From Glebionis coronaria (Eukaryota; Streptophyta; Magnoliopsida; Asterales; Asteraceae), in assembly GCA_025667525.1 (NCBI GenBank), contig CM046878.1, positions 80,682,196 to 80,746,195 on the forward strand: DNA of 64,000 nucleotides, written 5' to 3'. The translations under genes were made by a program, and so were the position numbers. The notes beneath the pieces are model-generated. The model was not told the origin of the DNA. It saw nothing but the letters and a program-made list of their open reading frames with translations, and ran no database searches. Shown here piece after piece: positions 50,096-63,441 of the stretch (position 1 is its first letter; every line of letters starts with the position of its first letter).

Positions 50096-51818
50096 TGATA
50101 TGTGTGTAAACACCCATCTTTTCTTCCACTTAATTACAATAATAACCGGACCGAAACGTGTATTTTATGTCTTTTATGTCGGAATTATGCGTGGTTTGTG
50201 TTTTTGTTGTGATTTAGGACGAAAAGGTGAAAAGTGGAGAAAACACGGGAATTCACGGGCATTTACGGACTTTTATTGAAGATAAAGATGAAAGACGAAG
50301 TCAAGAAGTCAAGAGTGCAAAAAGAACGGAAGTCCAAGACCAATTCTGAAGATTTATCGAAGAAAAAGTCAAAAGACGGAAGTTTACTTTAAGCCGAGGA
50401 ACTCAAGTCTTATTTATCGAAGAATTAAAAGACGAGTCCAAAGAAATCCCGAGCCAAAAGTCACCAAAGTCCAAGATTAACAAAGAGATTAAGAAGGAAG
50501 GACTTAAGGGCGCAATTAAGAAGAAAGGAAGGAGGGGAGGAAGCTTCCTCTAACCACTCCCCTAATCTCCTATATATACCCCTCTCATTCATTTCACTAG
50601 TTTTTGTTGACTAATCGTGACAATTAGTTCTTCCACCTTTACTTTTATGCACCTTTAATTACTTGCACCTTTAATTACATGTCTTGCACCTTATTTACCA
50701 TTTAATTTCAAGTAAGTTTTTCTTTTAATTCTCGCACCTTTACTTTATCTTGTTGATCTCATTCTACCTTTCTTTAATCTTTGATTTATATGCTTTTCGT
50801 CTTGTTTATTTGTTTAAAGATTATATTTTTATGCTTTTGATTGTTTTAAATCTTTTATTTTCATAGCTTATTTTGTTTGTTTTCAAGTTTATATAGTTTT
50901 TATAAAAGTTGTTTTTGTTTAAAAGTTGTTTTTCGTTAAGCTTTTCCATTTCGTGTTTTAAAAGTCTTCAAATTTCAGTTTAGTAGCTTATTTTCATACG
51001 GTTTACTTTAGAAATTTCGTCTAGTGCTTATTAGAATCATAGCTTATTAAATTAGCTTAATTTGTGCTTTTTCCTCCGTTTTCCGATCTGACAAATCGGA
51101 AAAGGGAATTACATTCCGATTGGAGTGATCGGATAAGGGTTTTAACTTTCCGATTTGGAGACTTTGGTATTCCGATCAGAAGAGTCTTGGGTATTCCGAT
51201 CAGGTAAGTGACAGATATTCCGATTGGTGCTCTTTGCCATATTCCGATCGAGGTGTTGGTGGTATTCCGATCACGGGTTCCGATCAGCATTCCGACCAGA
51301 TCTCTTCCATATTCCGACCAGTGTTGGTTCTATACATTCCGATCTGGGGGCTTAAGTTCGGTTATTCCGATCAGGTTAAGTGACATATTCCGATTGGTGT
51401 TTTCCGATCTTCATTCCGACAGGTGAAGGTAGTATATTCCGACGAGGTTGATCGGAATATATTCCGATAGGGAGTATTTTTCTCTAGTTAACTTTGTTTA
51501 CTTTTCTTAGTTTACATTTTAATACTTGTCTAATTTTAATTTCTGTCACGCTTTTTAATTTTAAGTCATTTAATTATTTTACTTTTCAAAGTTTTTAAAT
51601 ATCGCACCTTTCTTTTAATTAGATTTAGATTTATTTTCACGCCACTTTACTTTAACGACATTTATTTTCACGTCTTTGCACATTTAAAATTAAAAACAAC
51701 CAAAAATATTTGTTTTACCAAATTCAACTGAGTCGTACTTTAATCCGGGAATCAATTCGTTAAGATTTCGAGAACAAGAACTTTAATTTTTATACGGGGT
51801 GTCAAAACTTCAATTTCA
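50096..51818 (+). mobile_element. 3' LTR of the Athila-like element
   Basis: Nearly identical to 42927-44651; TATA box at 50571-50578 and TTCCGAT cluster at 51075-51480. Confidence 0.9.
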
Positions 51819-51823
51819 CCGAA
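51819..51823. repeat. Target site duplication CCGAA (right copy)
   Basis: Pairs with 42922-42926. Confidence 0.9.
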
Positions 51824-52811
51824 CAATTTAAAAATAGTTGATGTTTGTAAAAAGAGATAATATAGATAATAAAAAGGGGTTCGCGGCTAATGTGAACCAT
51901 CAGAATTGAGAAGCCGATGGCGTTGAATGTATAAAAGGCCGTTTGTGGTTGCCTAAATATGGAGATTTTGAAATGTAGTCATATTGGAATCTTGTAAGTA
52001 TAAGTATTCTATTCCTGTCATTTCTGATTTAAAGTATCTTTATTTGAAGAAGATGTACTAATGACAATTTATGAAGGCAGACATCGCCTCATACATTAGT
52101 AAACGTCTAGCTATTGCAAAGGTCATCATCTGAATTTGATTCGATTTGGGTCATCGTCGACAGACTGACCAAGTCTGCTAATATCATTCCTGTTGATGAT
52201 AGATTCTTGATGAAGAAATTGACTCTTTTGTATTTAAAAGAGTTATGTAAACATGGTGTGCCTGTATCGATCATCTCTATCAAGATCCTCGCTTCGCATC
52301 GAATTTCTAGAGATTTGCTCAGAAGTCATTGAGAACGAATCTTGATGAGAGTACTGTGTACCACCCCAATCGAAGGGACGAGGTAAAGTAACGATACAAA
52401 ATACTATAAGTATTGTTTTATGTTTGAATGATTAACCTTTGGTGATAGACTGTAAAATCGTTTCCCTTTGGAGAGATTATCATTGATAACTATCGTATTA
52501 GGATTGAGATCGAATCTTGTGAGGATATATATTAGAGCATCTGTAAGCAGGAGTTGGGATGAAGACACCCGACATACACTCATTGTAAGTTGGACATGTC
52601 TTTTAGGTATAAGGTTTCCTATGATGGCGAACCTAACCTCGCAAAATACCCAACTCGCGAGACCTGAAATGATTGTTGAGATTAGGATCTGATTATTGAC
52701 TGCCGATAGTGGGCAGGAAGTTATGTGAATATAAAATGTAGATCTTGAAGTGCCAGATGGGTAGCGAAGTTATGCCAAAAATTTTAACTATGGAAAAATG
52801 AATTGATGATC
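51824..52811 (+). pseudogene. Decayed Ty3 integrase and pol C terminus
   Basis: Continuation of the chromovirus-like pol after the nested Athila element. Integrase core: FDSIWVIVDRLTKSANIIPV then LYLKELCKHGVPVSIIS (about 52135-52300). Later QLARPEMIVEIRI (about 52640-52690) matches the post-integrase segment. Frames are broken and the second and third catalytic residues are not clear. Confidence 0.7.
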
Positions 52812-55800
52812 TGAAAGATCATGGGATATAAGTCCCCGTTGTATGGGACCATTGAGATGATGTAAAAGATTGGTTTGAGAGGCATATAAGCTGGATCTAC
52901 CCTAGGACTTCAAAAGTTGCGTGAATTATGTTTCGTAGATCGAACTTCATAAAATGTCTATCAAGTGAAAATATGATTGTTTCTTAGTAATGTTTAGATC
53001 GACGAAAAGTTGCATTCATCAAAAACCCGTGAACATCATGGATAGAGAAAGTAAGTCAACATTAAGCCTGATCTTATTCCCGTAGTTATGTTTGATGAAA
53101 CTCGCGTATTGTAGTGAATTACACTTGTGAGAAAAGACCGAATGTGGAGGAAATACCCACATGGCTTTAACTCTATAAGAAGCGAGTAGTAAGATGATCT
53201 TTGAGGACAAAGATCCTGTTTAGGGGTAAATGCTGTGACAATCTGTCAATTTATGGTTGATATTTTATTCTCAAGCATTATTTAAAAACATTATTTTTAA
53301 TGTTATATTATGAACTCACTTATTTTTGGGAAGAAATTTGGATTTACTTCTTGAAGTAGCATCGACTACGTCTAAACCGGAGGATTCTACGTTACGTGCT
53401 TACGTTTACATACACCGTCTTTGGTGACAGTCCGACATTTCAGAAAATAAATTTATCCGTGAATATTATTTTGAGATTTTAAATTTGTGTTGGTTCATAA
53501 ACTCACAAATTTACGAGAAGAGATTAGGACTTACGATTTTAATTTAACGTCCTTTACGACTAAACCGGAAACCTTAGGATTACGTATTTACGTTTTCGAA
53601 CTTCGTTTTTGATGAGACAATTTTTATTAGATTCGTTTTGTGCCGTTGATTTATAATTTATAAAAACGTTTTTCGTAAAACGACCCGAGGGCACGCAAAT
53701 CGAGGAAACTAGAATCGAGGAGTACCCGTAAATTAGCGGGATGGGACAAATTAATTTATCCCACCCCACTATACATGGGACGGCCTAAACAAGACACCAC
53801 ATCAAAGATGTGGCATCATTTAAACACATAGCTTACAAGTGTAAGCTTAGCCTTACACTTAAGCTACTTCCATCTCAAAACCACTAGCTAAACAACTTAC
53901 TATCATTTCCTACATGCAAACAACTCTCAATTCTCTCTCAACTCTCACCCTCGCCGTCCCATTTCCACCATTAAACACCCCATTCATACAAAAATTTAAC
54001 CACAAACATTTGTTATAATTAACATATGTTAATATCCATTCAAAAAGATGAAGATTGGTGCAAATTTTAACATCCAAGGAGGAGTTTCTATGGAGTCTTG
54101 GGGCTGATTTTCCACAAGAAGTTCTTGAAGAATGGTGGTCTTGAAGATGGTCTTGGTTTATCACAAGTTTCTCCATCAAAATCCATGTTTTGATCACAAC
54201 CTACATCATCATGGTGGTATAAAGATTGTTCTCTCCATCCTTTTGTTAATTTTGATTATGTAATTATGTATTTTCTTCTTAAATGTATCTATGTATGATG
54301 ATATATGATGATAAAAATATTGTGTGGGGATTTGGTGTTGATAATCATGGGTAAAAAGATGAAAAACTATATGTAAAGATGGTTAATCTTGCTTAAATGG
54401 TAGGCTGTATAAAAACAGTAACTAACCACATGTTAGACTGATAAAATGGCAAGGTAGATTCAATATACAGTAAGTAATATGTCTTGTACACATGTGAGAG
54501 TTGGCCATGCAATGGAATCATTAGGATGAGTGAGATATGATCAAAACAAGTTTAGAGTACAAATCTGAGTTCACTGTTTTGGACGATTTTTAGAAAAAAA
54601 TACTTAGAGGCTGATTCAACAGTAGCTATAAAAGAGTTAAATGGAGCACATATCATTTAGTTTATGTCATAACAATTTGAGCTTCTATCTCCATATAGAA
54701 CTCTAGATATGGCTGTTTTGGTGAACATGAAAGTAAAAATCAGATTTTGGAAATTAAAGTATAATAGTATTATATAAGCACTCAAATAAAAATAGTATAA
54801 AATGTGAATTAAAACCCACTAACTCATATAATAAATTTATATAAATATGTATAAGGATAAATAAATGGACATTTTATAAAAATGGTAGTTTGATAAGTTT
54901 TATAAGTTATAAAACTATAAACATGATTTTTACGACTTTTTCGACTATTACCGTAAAATTAACGTTTTTGTTAAATAAAACTTAGACGGTTGGACCCGTC
55001 TAATGTAAACTTTTATAAACTAATATACTGATATATAAACATATTTAACAAGTAAAAACCGATAAAACCCGAACTATATAACATACGGACATTAACGGGC
55101 TAAGTTAACGTTATTGGACTAATAATACAACAAAATGGGCTAGAACACTTATAAATTTATTTATTGGGCGTAACCCATTTGGGCCCAACATGTAAAGTAT
55201 AAATACTGATAATACAAGTATGAAATGGATTAATACAAGTTAATAAACTTATAATAGGCTTATTGGACCTAAAACACGTAAATAGGTAAAACTAGTAAAC
55301 TAGTATAAAAGTATCAACACATAACACTAAAATGAGCAAATGAGAATATGTAAACCCACTTGATCATCATATATGTAAAATCATCATATGTATACATAAT
55401 TGTTATTTTTATAAAGTCATTGGACAAGAGTCTAAGACAAGTATTATTTGTCCAGGTTTCCGTGATTGAAGCACGTACCGTACGTCCGAATTGCCGATAA
55501 CCTGCTTTCCCACATCAACGTGAGTTCATAGCCTCGCACTCTTTTAAATGTTTTTATAAATATTTTATAAACCCGCGAGGGAGAGAACATGTTAGTTTTT
55601 ATAAAATAGGACACCGTTTGTCCCGATTGTTTGTTTATTGATTTGGACCCGAAAGATTGTATGACCCGATGAATGATTAAATGACCCGATAGATGAAATA
55701 AAATGGATTATAAAAAGTTAGGTTATGTCACTAAAAGTCCCATTAGCATGAATTGTGAACTACCGGGATTTGGTAGACGCTTATGCATATAATAGTACTA

Positions 55801-56662
55801 TTAGGGGACGATCACCCCAGTTCGCGCCTTGATGGTTGATCCCCGTCGTGCCACATTGATTGGTAAGCAAATTTATGTATGAGAAGATTTACACAAGCGT
55901 GATTATTGTGACGACACGCTAATTTAGATGGGCAAATGAGTTTCGGGCTAGCTACCCGTTGTTTGGTTTAGTAAGGTAACAATGTCATGCAGCTTGTAAT
56001 AATCCAATTAACAAAATACTGCTATACGCACCGAATTACGACATATTGCCTGACTAGCAATACGGGGTCATATTATTGATATTATGTTTGTGTTTTGGTT
56101 TTTCATAACCATAATCATATAACGGTTTTTATATAACTCCATATAACGTTATAAAACGTATTGTATGATATATTTTTACGACATTGGTTCGTATAATGAT
56201 TTTGAAGGCAAAAGCCTATATTATGATTTTGACAAGGATTTGTATAAAATGATTTTGGCTATTTTATGGCCTACTACATGGATTTGTACAAAATGATTTT
56301 CGGTAATAATTTTATACCGATGTTATATTGATGGATTTTATTAAACTCTATGAATTCACTCGGCGTTATCGCTGACCTTTTCTTTTAACATGTTTTATCT
56401 CAGGTACTTGAAGGTAATTCTCGGGAAGACAACAAGAATTCATGGCCCGCACTTAAATAACAATTTCCATTCAAATCTTTTGTAAAATTGTATGAAATGA
56501 CCATGACTTGGGACCTATGTAAATTTGATATTTATGAATGGAAATGCTTTATTATTAAACGACGCGATTTTTAAGCGTTGTCTATGATGTGAGTAATGTG
56601 CTATCCCGTAACACCAACGAGTCTTCCGCTGTATTGAGTTGTATAAATTTGGGGGTGTTACA
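52812..56662 (+). mobile_element. 3' LTR of the chromovirus-like element
   Basis: Nearly identical to 34971-38816 with scattered substitutions and small indels. It ends GGGGGTGTTACA against Copia gag sequence. Confidence 0.85.
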
Positions 56663-57427
56663 ATATGAACGCCATGTTAACAGGGGAATCAGTAGATCCA
56701 CTTGAATTGGTGGGGATTGTTCCTTTTGACTTCATCTAATTGACAACAGGTTCAAAAACTTTCAAGTTATTGTATATGTCATCAATGTTCTTGTTATCTA
56801 AGTCATCCTTATTCTGCCAAATAGCTTTGTAGACAAACCATTCTTTCTGAAGGCTGTTAAGAAACTTGGTATTCACCTGCTCTCTTGTCACTTCAATTTC
56901 AAAGAACTCAACTGAGCCACCATATCTTGAAGCCTATTGTAAATAGCCCCAATTGCTTCATCACCAATTGCTTTGAAGGCAGGAAATTGGTCAAGCATTT
57001 GATTCTTCTTTTTCTTCTTTGTGGCTTCATTTCCTCCAAAGGTTGTGCCTATTGCTTCCCAGAGTTCCTTAGCTGTTTTATACTTTCTGAATCTTAGCTG
57101 ATGTCTATCAGGTAGAGCCAACAGCAATGAACTATGAGCTCTGACATCATGCCTTCTGGCCAGTATTTCCTTGTCACAAAGAGCAGCAGATTTCTTCTTG
57201 ACTTCACCACCTTTGGAACTTTCAGCTTTATCTTCTCCCTTACCATCTTCAACCGTCAGTGTTTTGGGGAATTGATCACCAAACTCTATGATCTCCCAGA
57301 GAACATAGTGTTCCATTTTGAGTTATTGTTGGATCCTGAACTCCCATAATTCGAAGTTTTCAGGATCCAACATGGGTAGTTTGAGGTTGTTGTGGTTATT
57401 GTTGTTTGAGGAAGAATCTGAAGACAT
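56663..57427 (-). pseudogene. SIRE-type Copia gag, broken
   Basis: Starts MSSDSSSNNNNHNNLKLP at 57427, 63 bases from the 5' LTR. A TAA follows FRIQQ near 57323, then 142 codons are open in the same frame: HYVLWEIIEFGDQFPKT, LLALPDRHQLRFRKYKTAKE, IGTTFGGNEATKKKKKNQML. A frameshift near 56900 moves the reading to EFFEIEVTREQVNTKFLNSL and WFVYKAIWQNKDDLDNKN. The sequence ends at 56663 against the chromovirus LTR; the zinc knuckle and protease that should follow are absent on both sides of the insertion. Gag would form the virus-like particle. Confidence 0.85.
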
Positions 57428-57475
57428 GGTTGCAGTGAGGGTTTTGTTCTTGGTTTAGTCAAAGTTTCTCAACAA

Positions 57476-57487
57476 GCTCTGATACCA
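57476..57487 (-). other. Primer-binding site of the SIRE-type Copia
   Basis: Minus strand TGGTATCAGAGC, two bases from the 5' LTR. Confidence 0.9.
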
Positions 57488-57489
57488 CT

Positions 57490-58014
57490 TGTTGATCCCA
57501 AACTCAGATCTTAAACCTTTATAGCTTGCTTAAGGGTTGTGATAGAAAGAATAAATTCAATCTAACACTAGAGAAACTTTGCAATACAAAGTAACTAAAC
57601 AAGATGCGGAATATAGTGTTTACAACAAGAACAAACGATTAAAGAAAACGTTAAACTTTAATATATCAAAGATATACGAATACCCAATAATGGTATTATG
57701 GTTACAAAAACCTTAAAGTATGAAATGAAAGACAATAGAGAAAGACACACTTTGCATGATAACCTAGTGAGTCCTTTTATAGGCATAAGGACTCACGTAC
57801 AAGATTACTACTAACAAACTTGGAAAGTATCTCGGAGTAGTAACAGAAACGTGTAATAATCTATTCCAAGTTTATCTCTAATGGCAGGGCCTTTGACTTC
57901 AGCAGGGGAACCAATCCCCCTGCCTTTGTTATTTAGCAGGGGGAACTTACTCTAGCAGGGGAACAAATGACCAACTAACAGGGGTAACTAATATACTTAT
58001 ATTTATTCCCAACA
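57490..58014 (-). mobile_element. 5' LTR of the SIRE-type Copia
   Basis: Partner of 26984-27508; same length. TATA box within an inverted repeat at 57767-57796. Confidence 0.9.
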
Positions 58015-58019
58015 CTCTC
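58015..58019. repeat. Target site duplication CTCTC (right copy)
   Basis: Pairs with 26979-26983. Confidence 0.85.
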
Positions 58020-58165
58020 TTCGTTCTATCAATTATAATTTTTATCAGTTTATATTTCGCATTTTTTGTCTGTTTAATACTTTTGACTAATAACTTATTA
58101 TTATTATTATTTTTTCCGTATTTTCAGTTTAACAGTTTTATAATAAATATAAAATTATGAAAAAG

Positions 58166-58282
<117 letters not shown>

Positions 58283-58617
58283 ATAAAAGGTATTAAATGG
58301 TAAAAATGGGGTCCATTAAAAATAAAAACACAAACCAAAAACTGTAAAACGGTGGCGAGAGACTGCTCCAAAATCTTAAAAACCCCAATTTTGTTCAAGG
58401 TAATTTCTTATAATAATGATTTTTCGATTAGATTATTCACCCGTTTATGAGCTTATTTGATTTTCGAATACCCAATAACCTCACCTTTTGGAGCTTATGA
58501 CCTAATTAGCTTCAGTTTATTCGCCTTACCGAATAACCTCAACTTAATAAGCTCTGAATAAGTGAGCTTATTGACTTTTCCAAAATCAAATAAGCCCATA
58601 AGCAGGGTAAAAATTGC
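58283..58617. other. No gene seen
   Basis: Short AT-rich stretch with several AATAACCTCA/AGCTTATT words and no coding sequence. Confidence 0.45.
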
Positions 58618-59690
58618 TTACAGTCACACATATTACTACTATTGGTAACTCTTTTGTTAATTGTATGTGACAAACTCAGTACAATTAGCATGATTTGTGT
58701 GACTACATGTCATAAAAGGTCACACAAACATACAATTCATGTGACTATTGGATGCATATAGTCACACAAAATACAATTGGACTGACTTGACAAAGCATAC
58801 AATCACACATGTTAATACTATTGGTAACTCTTTGGTTAATTGTATGTGACAAACTCAGTACCATTAGCATGATTTATGTGACTACATGTCATAAAAGGTC
58901 AAACAAACATACAATTCATGTGACTATTGGATGCATATAGTCACACAAAATACAATTGGCTTGACTTGATAAAGCATACAGTCACACATATTACTACTAT
59001 TGGTAACTTTTTGGTTAATTGTATGTGACAAACTCAGTACAATTAGCATGATTTGTGTGACTACATGTCATAAAAGATTACACAAACATACAATTCATGT
59101 GACTATTGGATGCATATAGTCACACAAAATACAATTTGCTTGACTTGACAAAGCATACAGTCACACTTATTTCTACTATTGGTAACTCTTTGTTTAATTG
59201 TATGTGACAAACTCAGTACAATTAGCATGATTTGTGTGACTACATGTCATAAAAGGTCACACAAACATATAATTCATGTGACTATTGGATGCATATAGTC
59301 ACACAAAATACAATTGGCTTGACTTGACAAAGCATACAGTCACGCATATTACTACTATTGGTAACTCTTTGGTTTATTGTATGTGACAAACTCAGTACCA
59401 TTAGCATAGTTTGTGTGACTACATGTCATAAAAAGGCCACACAAACATACAATTCATGTGACTATTAGATGCATATAGTCACACAAAATACAATTGGCTT
59501 GACTTGACAAAGCATACAATCACACTTATTTCTACTATTGGTAACTCTTTGGTTAATTGTATGTGACAAACTCAGAGCCATTAGCATAATTTGTGGGACT
59601 ACATGTCATAAAAGGTCATACAAACATACCCTTCATGTGACTATTTAATGCATATAGTCACACAAAATACACTAATCACATAGTAAATGT
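58618..59690. repeat. Tandem array of six 178-bp units
   Basis: Units start near 58621, 58799, 58979, 59157, 59336 and 59516, each with CACTATTGGTAACTC-like text, TTGTATGTGACAAACTCAG, GTGTGACTACATGTCATAAA and TGGATGCATATAGTCACAC. Units differ by only a few per cent. GTGTGAC and GTCACAC words in both orientations resemble the subterminal repeats of CACTA transposons. The array lies about 300 bp inside a CACTA-type end. Confidence 0.9.
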
Positions 59691-59996
59691 CACACATATT
59701 GTATATTCATATGAAAAACTTATAAACAATAGTCACTCTTAAACAAAACTCGTGTAACTGTAGAGTGTTTACCGTCACACATATTCACTAAAACACCAAA
59801 TATTGTACCTAGTTCGTCACATTTTTCGAGTATTGGTCACATTTTTTTGCTGGTTATCGTCACTTAGATCATTTTGTGGCCATATGGCACCTACGGTCGT
59901 GGCACCTTTGGTCACAAAGGCTAAAAAAACCACATGTGACTGTAGGCCTACGGTCACTCTTTTTGAGTGTGACGGATACCATTTTTTGTACTAGTG
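59691..59996 (-). mobile_element. CACTA (En/Spm-type) transposon end
   Basis: Read on the minus strand from 59996 it begins CACTAGTACAAAAAATGG, the classic CACTA terminus, followed by GTCACACTC-rich subterminal sequence with a short hairpin (59954-59974). The opposite terminus is not found in the neighbourhood, so the element is truncated or its other end is diverged. Confidence 0.75.
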
Positions 59997-60986
59997 CGAA
60001 GAAAAAATGGATAGCAACTCAGGTGATGTTATTCGAAGCGAAAAGCCACAAACAAACCTGTAACTGAATTGAGGTCAAGTTTTAACGGGAAATCATCTTT
60101 CTTTAAAGTTAGATGAATAAGAGGGACGATTGCTAAAGTAGTATTGATTAGGTGTTACCCGTGACTCGCAAGACCAAGTCTGAATCTTCTATGAAAGTTG
60201 ACTAGGTGGACTGTTAGCGAAACTACAATTACCATGTGACCATAGCATACCCAGATGTATGAACAACATAGATTTACGTGTTAAATATGAACAAAATAAG
60301 TCCATGTTTAAAATGTGATTAATTAAAACCCCATGGATATTACTTTTAGTGACTCAGTGGTTCGTGGTCAGGACATGCAGTAGTTAGAATTCGGTCTCTT
60401 CTCTTCGGTCACAAGTAAAGAAATAGTTCAAAAATTTTTGGAGTATACGAGTCGGGCACTAACAAAGTAAATTCAAGATGACGAAAACCATTAAAGAAAG
60501 AGTAAAACCAAACACACCAATCTACATAACTTCAAGTAACGACACTAAGCAAACAAAGAACAACAATTTAAAATGGAATTGGACGTGACCGGATTCCATT
60601 TCCTTTTAAGTATGAACGACAACCTCCCAAAATTGTTGGAGTCTACGAGCCGGGCACTTAAGGATGCATACGATCACGCACGCAAACCTTGAGCTAACAA
60701 CAACAAGGTTTTCAATAGGGCGACACTAGATCGAAAAGTGCAATGGAAGTTAATGGCAGTCACAACGAATAGATATTTGATTTGGTTTCATTTAAAATAA
60801 AAAAGAATGACATGTCAATCATATTATAAACATAAACATATTAAATACATTTGTAAAAAATTAAATGAAAAAAATAAAAAGTGTCAAGCAAACGTTGCAG
60901 CTGAAAAAAACCAAATCGTTTTTCCGCCAATAAAAAAGATCCTCAAATCGAATATCAATAAAAATCATCCACCATTAACAACAACA
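59997..60986. other. No gene seen
   Basis: No frame or RNA recognised. A roughly 20-bp word of the form GGAGT.TACGAG.CGGGCACT occurs twice (about 60440 and 60640), each after an AAATT.TTG word. Confidence 0.45.
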
Positions 60987-62597
60987 ATGAATTCATTATC
61001 AATGATCATCTTCGCCACCATTATCATCCACCGATGTCGCGGCACAACTAGAATAGGCACGACATGCATTCAACCCAAATTTAAACCTTTGTTCAATTAC
61101 TTAACCTTACATCAGTGAGCCTCCCATTTGTCGATACCAAACTTATTAGAGCTTTTGGCAGAACCAAAATATCTCTCATGCTTGTAATTCCTAACGAGAT
61201 CACCGCCAAAATCGCTATCAATGCATCCACAGCTAGCGTTGGTATATTATCCCTTACTATCGACGATCTCTAATTACGGCTATTTTTGTCAGGACTTGGG
61301 ATCCTAATACTCATATGGGTAGTTGGTACATCAAACACGAACTTGTTTACGTAATCTGAAATACTATCCACGACCTAATCACCTAAGAGTTTAGGTATTA
61401 CAGTATCCACTACTTTTTGTTTTATGGATATTGTAAGGAAATCATTTGTTCCGTCATTTGCTAAGTTTATCACCCCTCAAGCCGACTCTCTTCTTAAACC
61501 TTTAATAAACCTATTGAATGAAACCGGCTCTTCCTTTTTTGTTAGCCTATATCCCTACAACGTTTACCAGCAACAACACCAAAACATGGTGGATCTAGAA
61601 GGTTGTCGGGGGGTTCACGGGTTCCCGATAAATGTAGATCGCGTAATGTAGTTTTCTGTAAACTCCCAATTTTTCCAAAATTAGGTCTTAATTTACTGAT
61701 ACGTTACACAAAAAATTTTATTTACCATCAAACCAAAACTAAGGGAGAGCAACAAAATCGAGAAAATAGCCGCATAATTGGACTACCATAAAAGCGAAAT
61801 TTCGATCTGAATCGTTAACGTATATCCAAAACTTTGGATAGAAAAACCTAACTAAAATAACGGGTCTAACTAGTTTTTGGATATCCAGAATTTCGGATTT
61901 TTGAATTGAAAAAACTTAACTAAAATTTTGAATATCTTAATTGAAATTTTTTGGATATCTAAATTGGAAGGCTATTTTGGGGGGGGGGGGTTTAGCCAAA
62001 ACCGTTATATACTTACCCGTAAGTCAAACTCTTTATACTCGTAATTATTTTTATCATTACCTGATGACTTAATGTCCTGGTTCCGCCTCTTCATCAGATG
62101 GACATTGGAAAATCATTGTTTCAATATAGTAAGGAGGATTTGGCTATGGGGCAGATCGTTACTCGAAAACTCATTATGACAATCTGTTTGATGAGATGTT
62201 GGATTCTTTGTTGGTCATAGTAACATCCCTCTTAATATCACAGAGACGGGCAGGCCATATGACCCTTATGATACAGTTGACACCACCATGGAGTACGCCA
62301 CATCCTACCTTTAGTGGCCTTTTCGACCATGTCAACTCCGGGAACATGACACCAAAAAAAAGACTTTATTTCCAATATCTTTATCTTCCCGCTATAAGAC
62401 ACCACAGTTCCCCCAACACCGGTATGAAAGACCAGGCTACATGCAAGACGTATGGTCTGTCTTACCCAAACAACACCATGAAATACAACCTCATCATCAC
62501 TCCCTCACCTTGCCAAACATCAACCTTCTTTGTGGCTCCAAAATATATTGTAAGCTCTTGTTATCGTCGTATCACTTGCTCTTATGCATTCCAATAG
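60987..62597 (+). pseudogene. GH17 beta-1,3-glucanase pseudogene, right copy
   Basis: The ATG at 60987 opens a hydrophobic start like a signal peptide (MNSLSMIIFATIIIH), then frames break. Later blocks: VDTKLIRAFGRTKISLMLVI near 61130 (family: a strand with a KAF..TGIELM-like pattern); FVPSFAKFITPQADSLLKP and SSFFVSLYPYNVYQ at 61440-61570 (family YPY strand); ITETGRPYDPYD near 62240, where the conserved SETGW has lost its W; MEYATSYL; and VNSGNMTPKKRLYFQYLYLP near 62330. About 510 bp of unrelated sequence (about 61588-62096) sits between the YPY and ETG parts compared with the left copy. Not functional. Confidence 0.75.
61588..62096. other. Insertion inside the right GH17 pseudogene
   Basis: Absent from the equivalent place in the left copy. 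It includes a run of about 12 G at 61979-61990. ATGG stands at both edges, which could be a short target duplication. I do not recognise the inserted family. Confidence 0.45.
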
Positions 62598-62654
62598 TGT
62601 TCGTATACGAGGAGCTACCAAACTGATTTACGTCTCTCTCTTTACTTGTTACTT

Positions 62655-63188
62655 GCGAACACGGTTTTTACATGGATATTTTGTCGAACATAAAATAAAT
62701 TTTAAAACAATATTCCTACAACGTACAACACCTTAAAAGCATCTGTAGCTGATGAATGTTGCTATTAAAATAAAAGGTTCAAACAACAAAGACATTTGTA
62801 GATAAAGAAATTATCATAGTTGGATAGAAAGCTCCATAGCCATTAGGTGAACTTTGATCTCATCTAGACCGAAGTATGTGTAAAAGTAGTGAATGGTAAT
62901 TTATATTGATCAAATGATGCATCCATTATTCTTCAAGTTTAAATTAACCTTCTATACTTGTAAGCATAACGAGTTTTTAAAAATATTTATGATGATTCAT
63001 GAACTAAATATTCTTTTTTATCAAATTATATCTCTTGTATGACTTTCTTAAAAAAATATACCAATTTACACTATTTATTTCTCTAAAACAATCTACAATG
63101 TTCTCACAATATTCCTAGCTAAAATTATAGTTTTTAATGAGATATGCGTTTTTTTAAACTTTTAGACCGAAATCTATGATATATTATA
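62655..63188. repeat. Flank repeat X, copy 2
   Basis: Similar to 25760-26290 in the same orientation. It ends where a MITE is inserted, at a position where copy 1 has none. Confidence 0.75.
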
Positions 63189-63441
63189 CTACCTACGTCT
63201 TAAAGTAAGTGTTTATATTTAACTTTCTAAGTATTTTCTTTGTAAATTTGTCCGTAATTATTTTTGTGTGTATTATACAAAAATTGATGCAATATATATG
63301 GATGGATAGAGTTTTAAATGTATTTTTCATTGATATAGCTTTTATCAAGTAGTATATAACACAAACAAAAATATTTACGATGAAAATTACAAAAAAAAAC
63401 TTTGAAAATTAAAAGTAGACACTTATTTGGGACGGAGAGAG
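63189..63441. mobile_element. Stowaway-type MITE
   Basis: Ends CTACCTACGTCTTAAAGTAA and, in reverse complement, CTCTCTCCGTCCCAAATAAG, the CTCCCTCCGT-like termini of Mariner/Stowaway MITEs, flanked by TA on both sides. 253 bp, non-coding, AT-rich centre. The empty site is visible in flank repeat copy 1. Confidence 0.8.

Larger units (their letters stand above)
42927..51818 (+). mobile_element. Athila-like gag-protease-only LTR element, 8,892 bp
   Basis: LTRs of 1,725 bp (42927-44651) and 1,723 bp (50096-51818), PBS at 44654, polypurine tract before 50096, and target duplication CCGAA. Internal DNA holds one long gag-protease frame (44873-47884) with a single stop, then 2.2 kb without RT or integrase. 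It is therefore non-autonomous for copying but could supply its own particle protein. The LTRs are almost identical by eye, so it is probably the youngest insertion in the nest. Confidence 0.9.
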
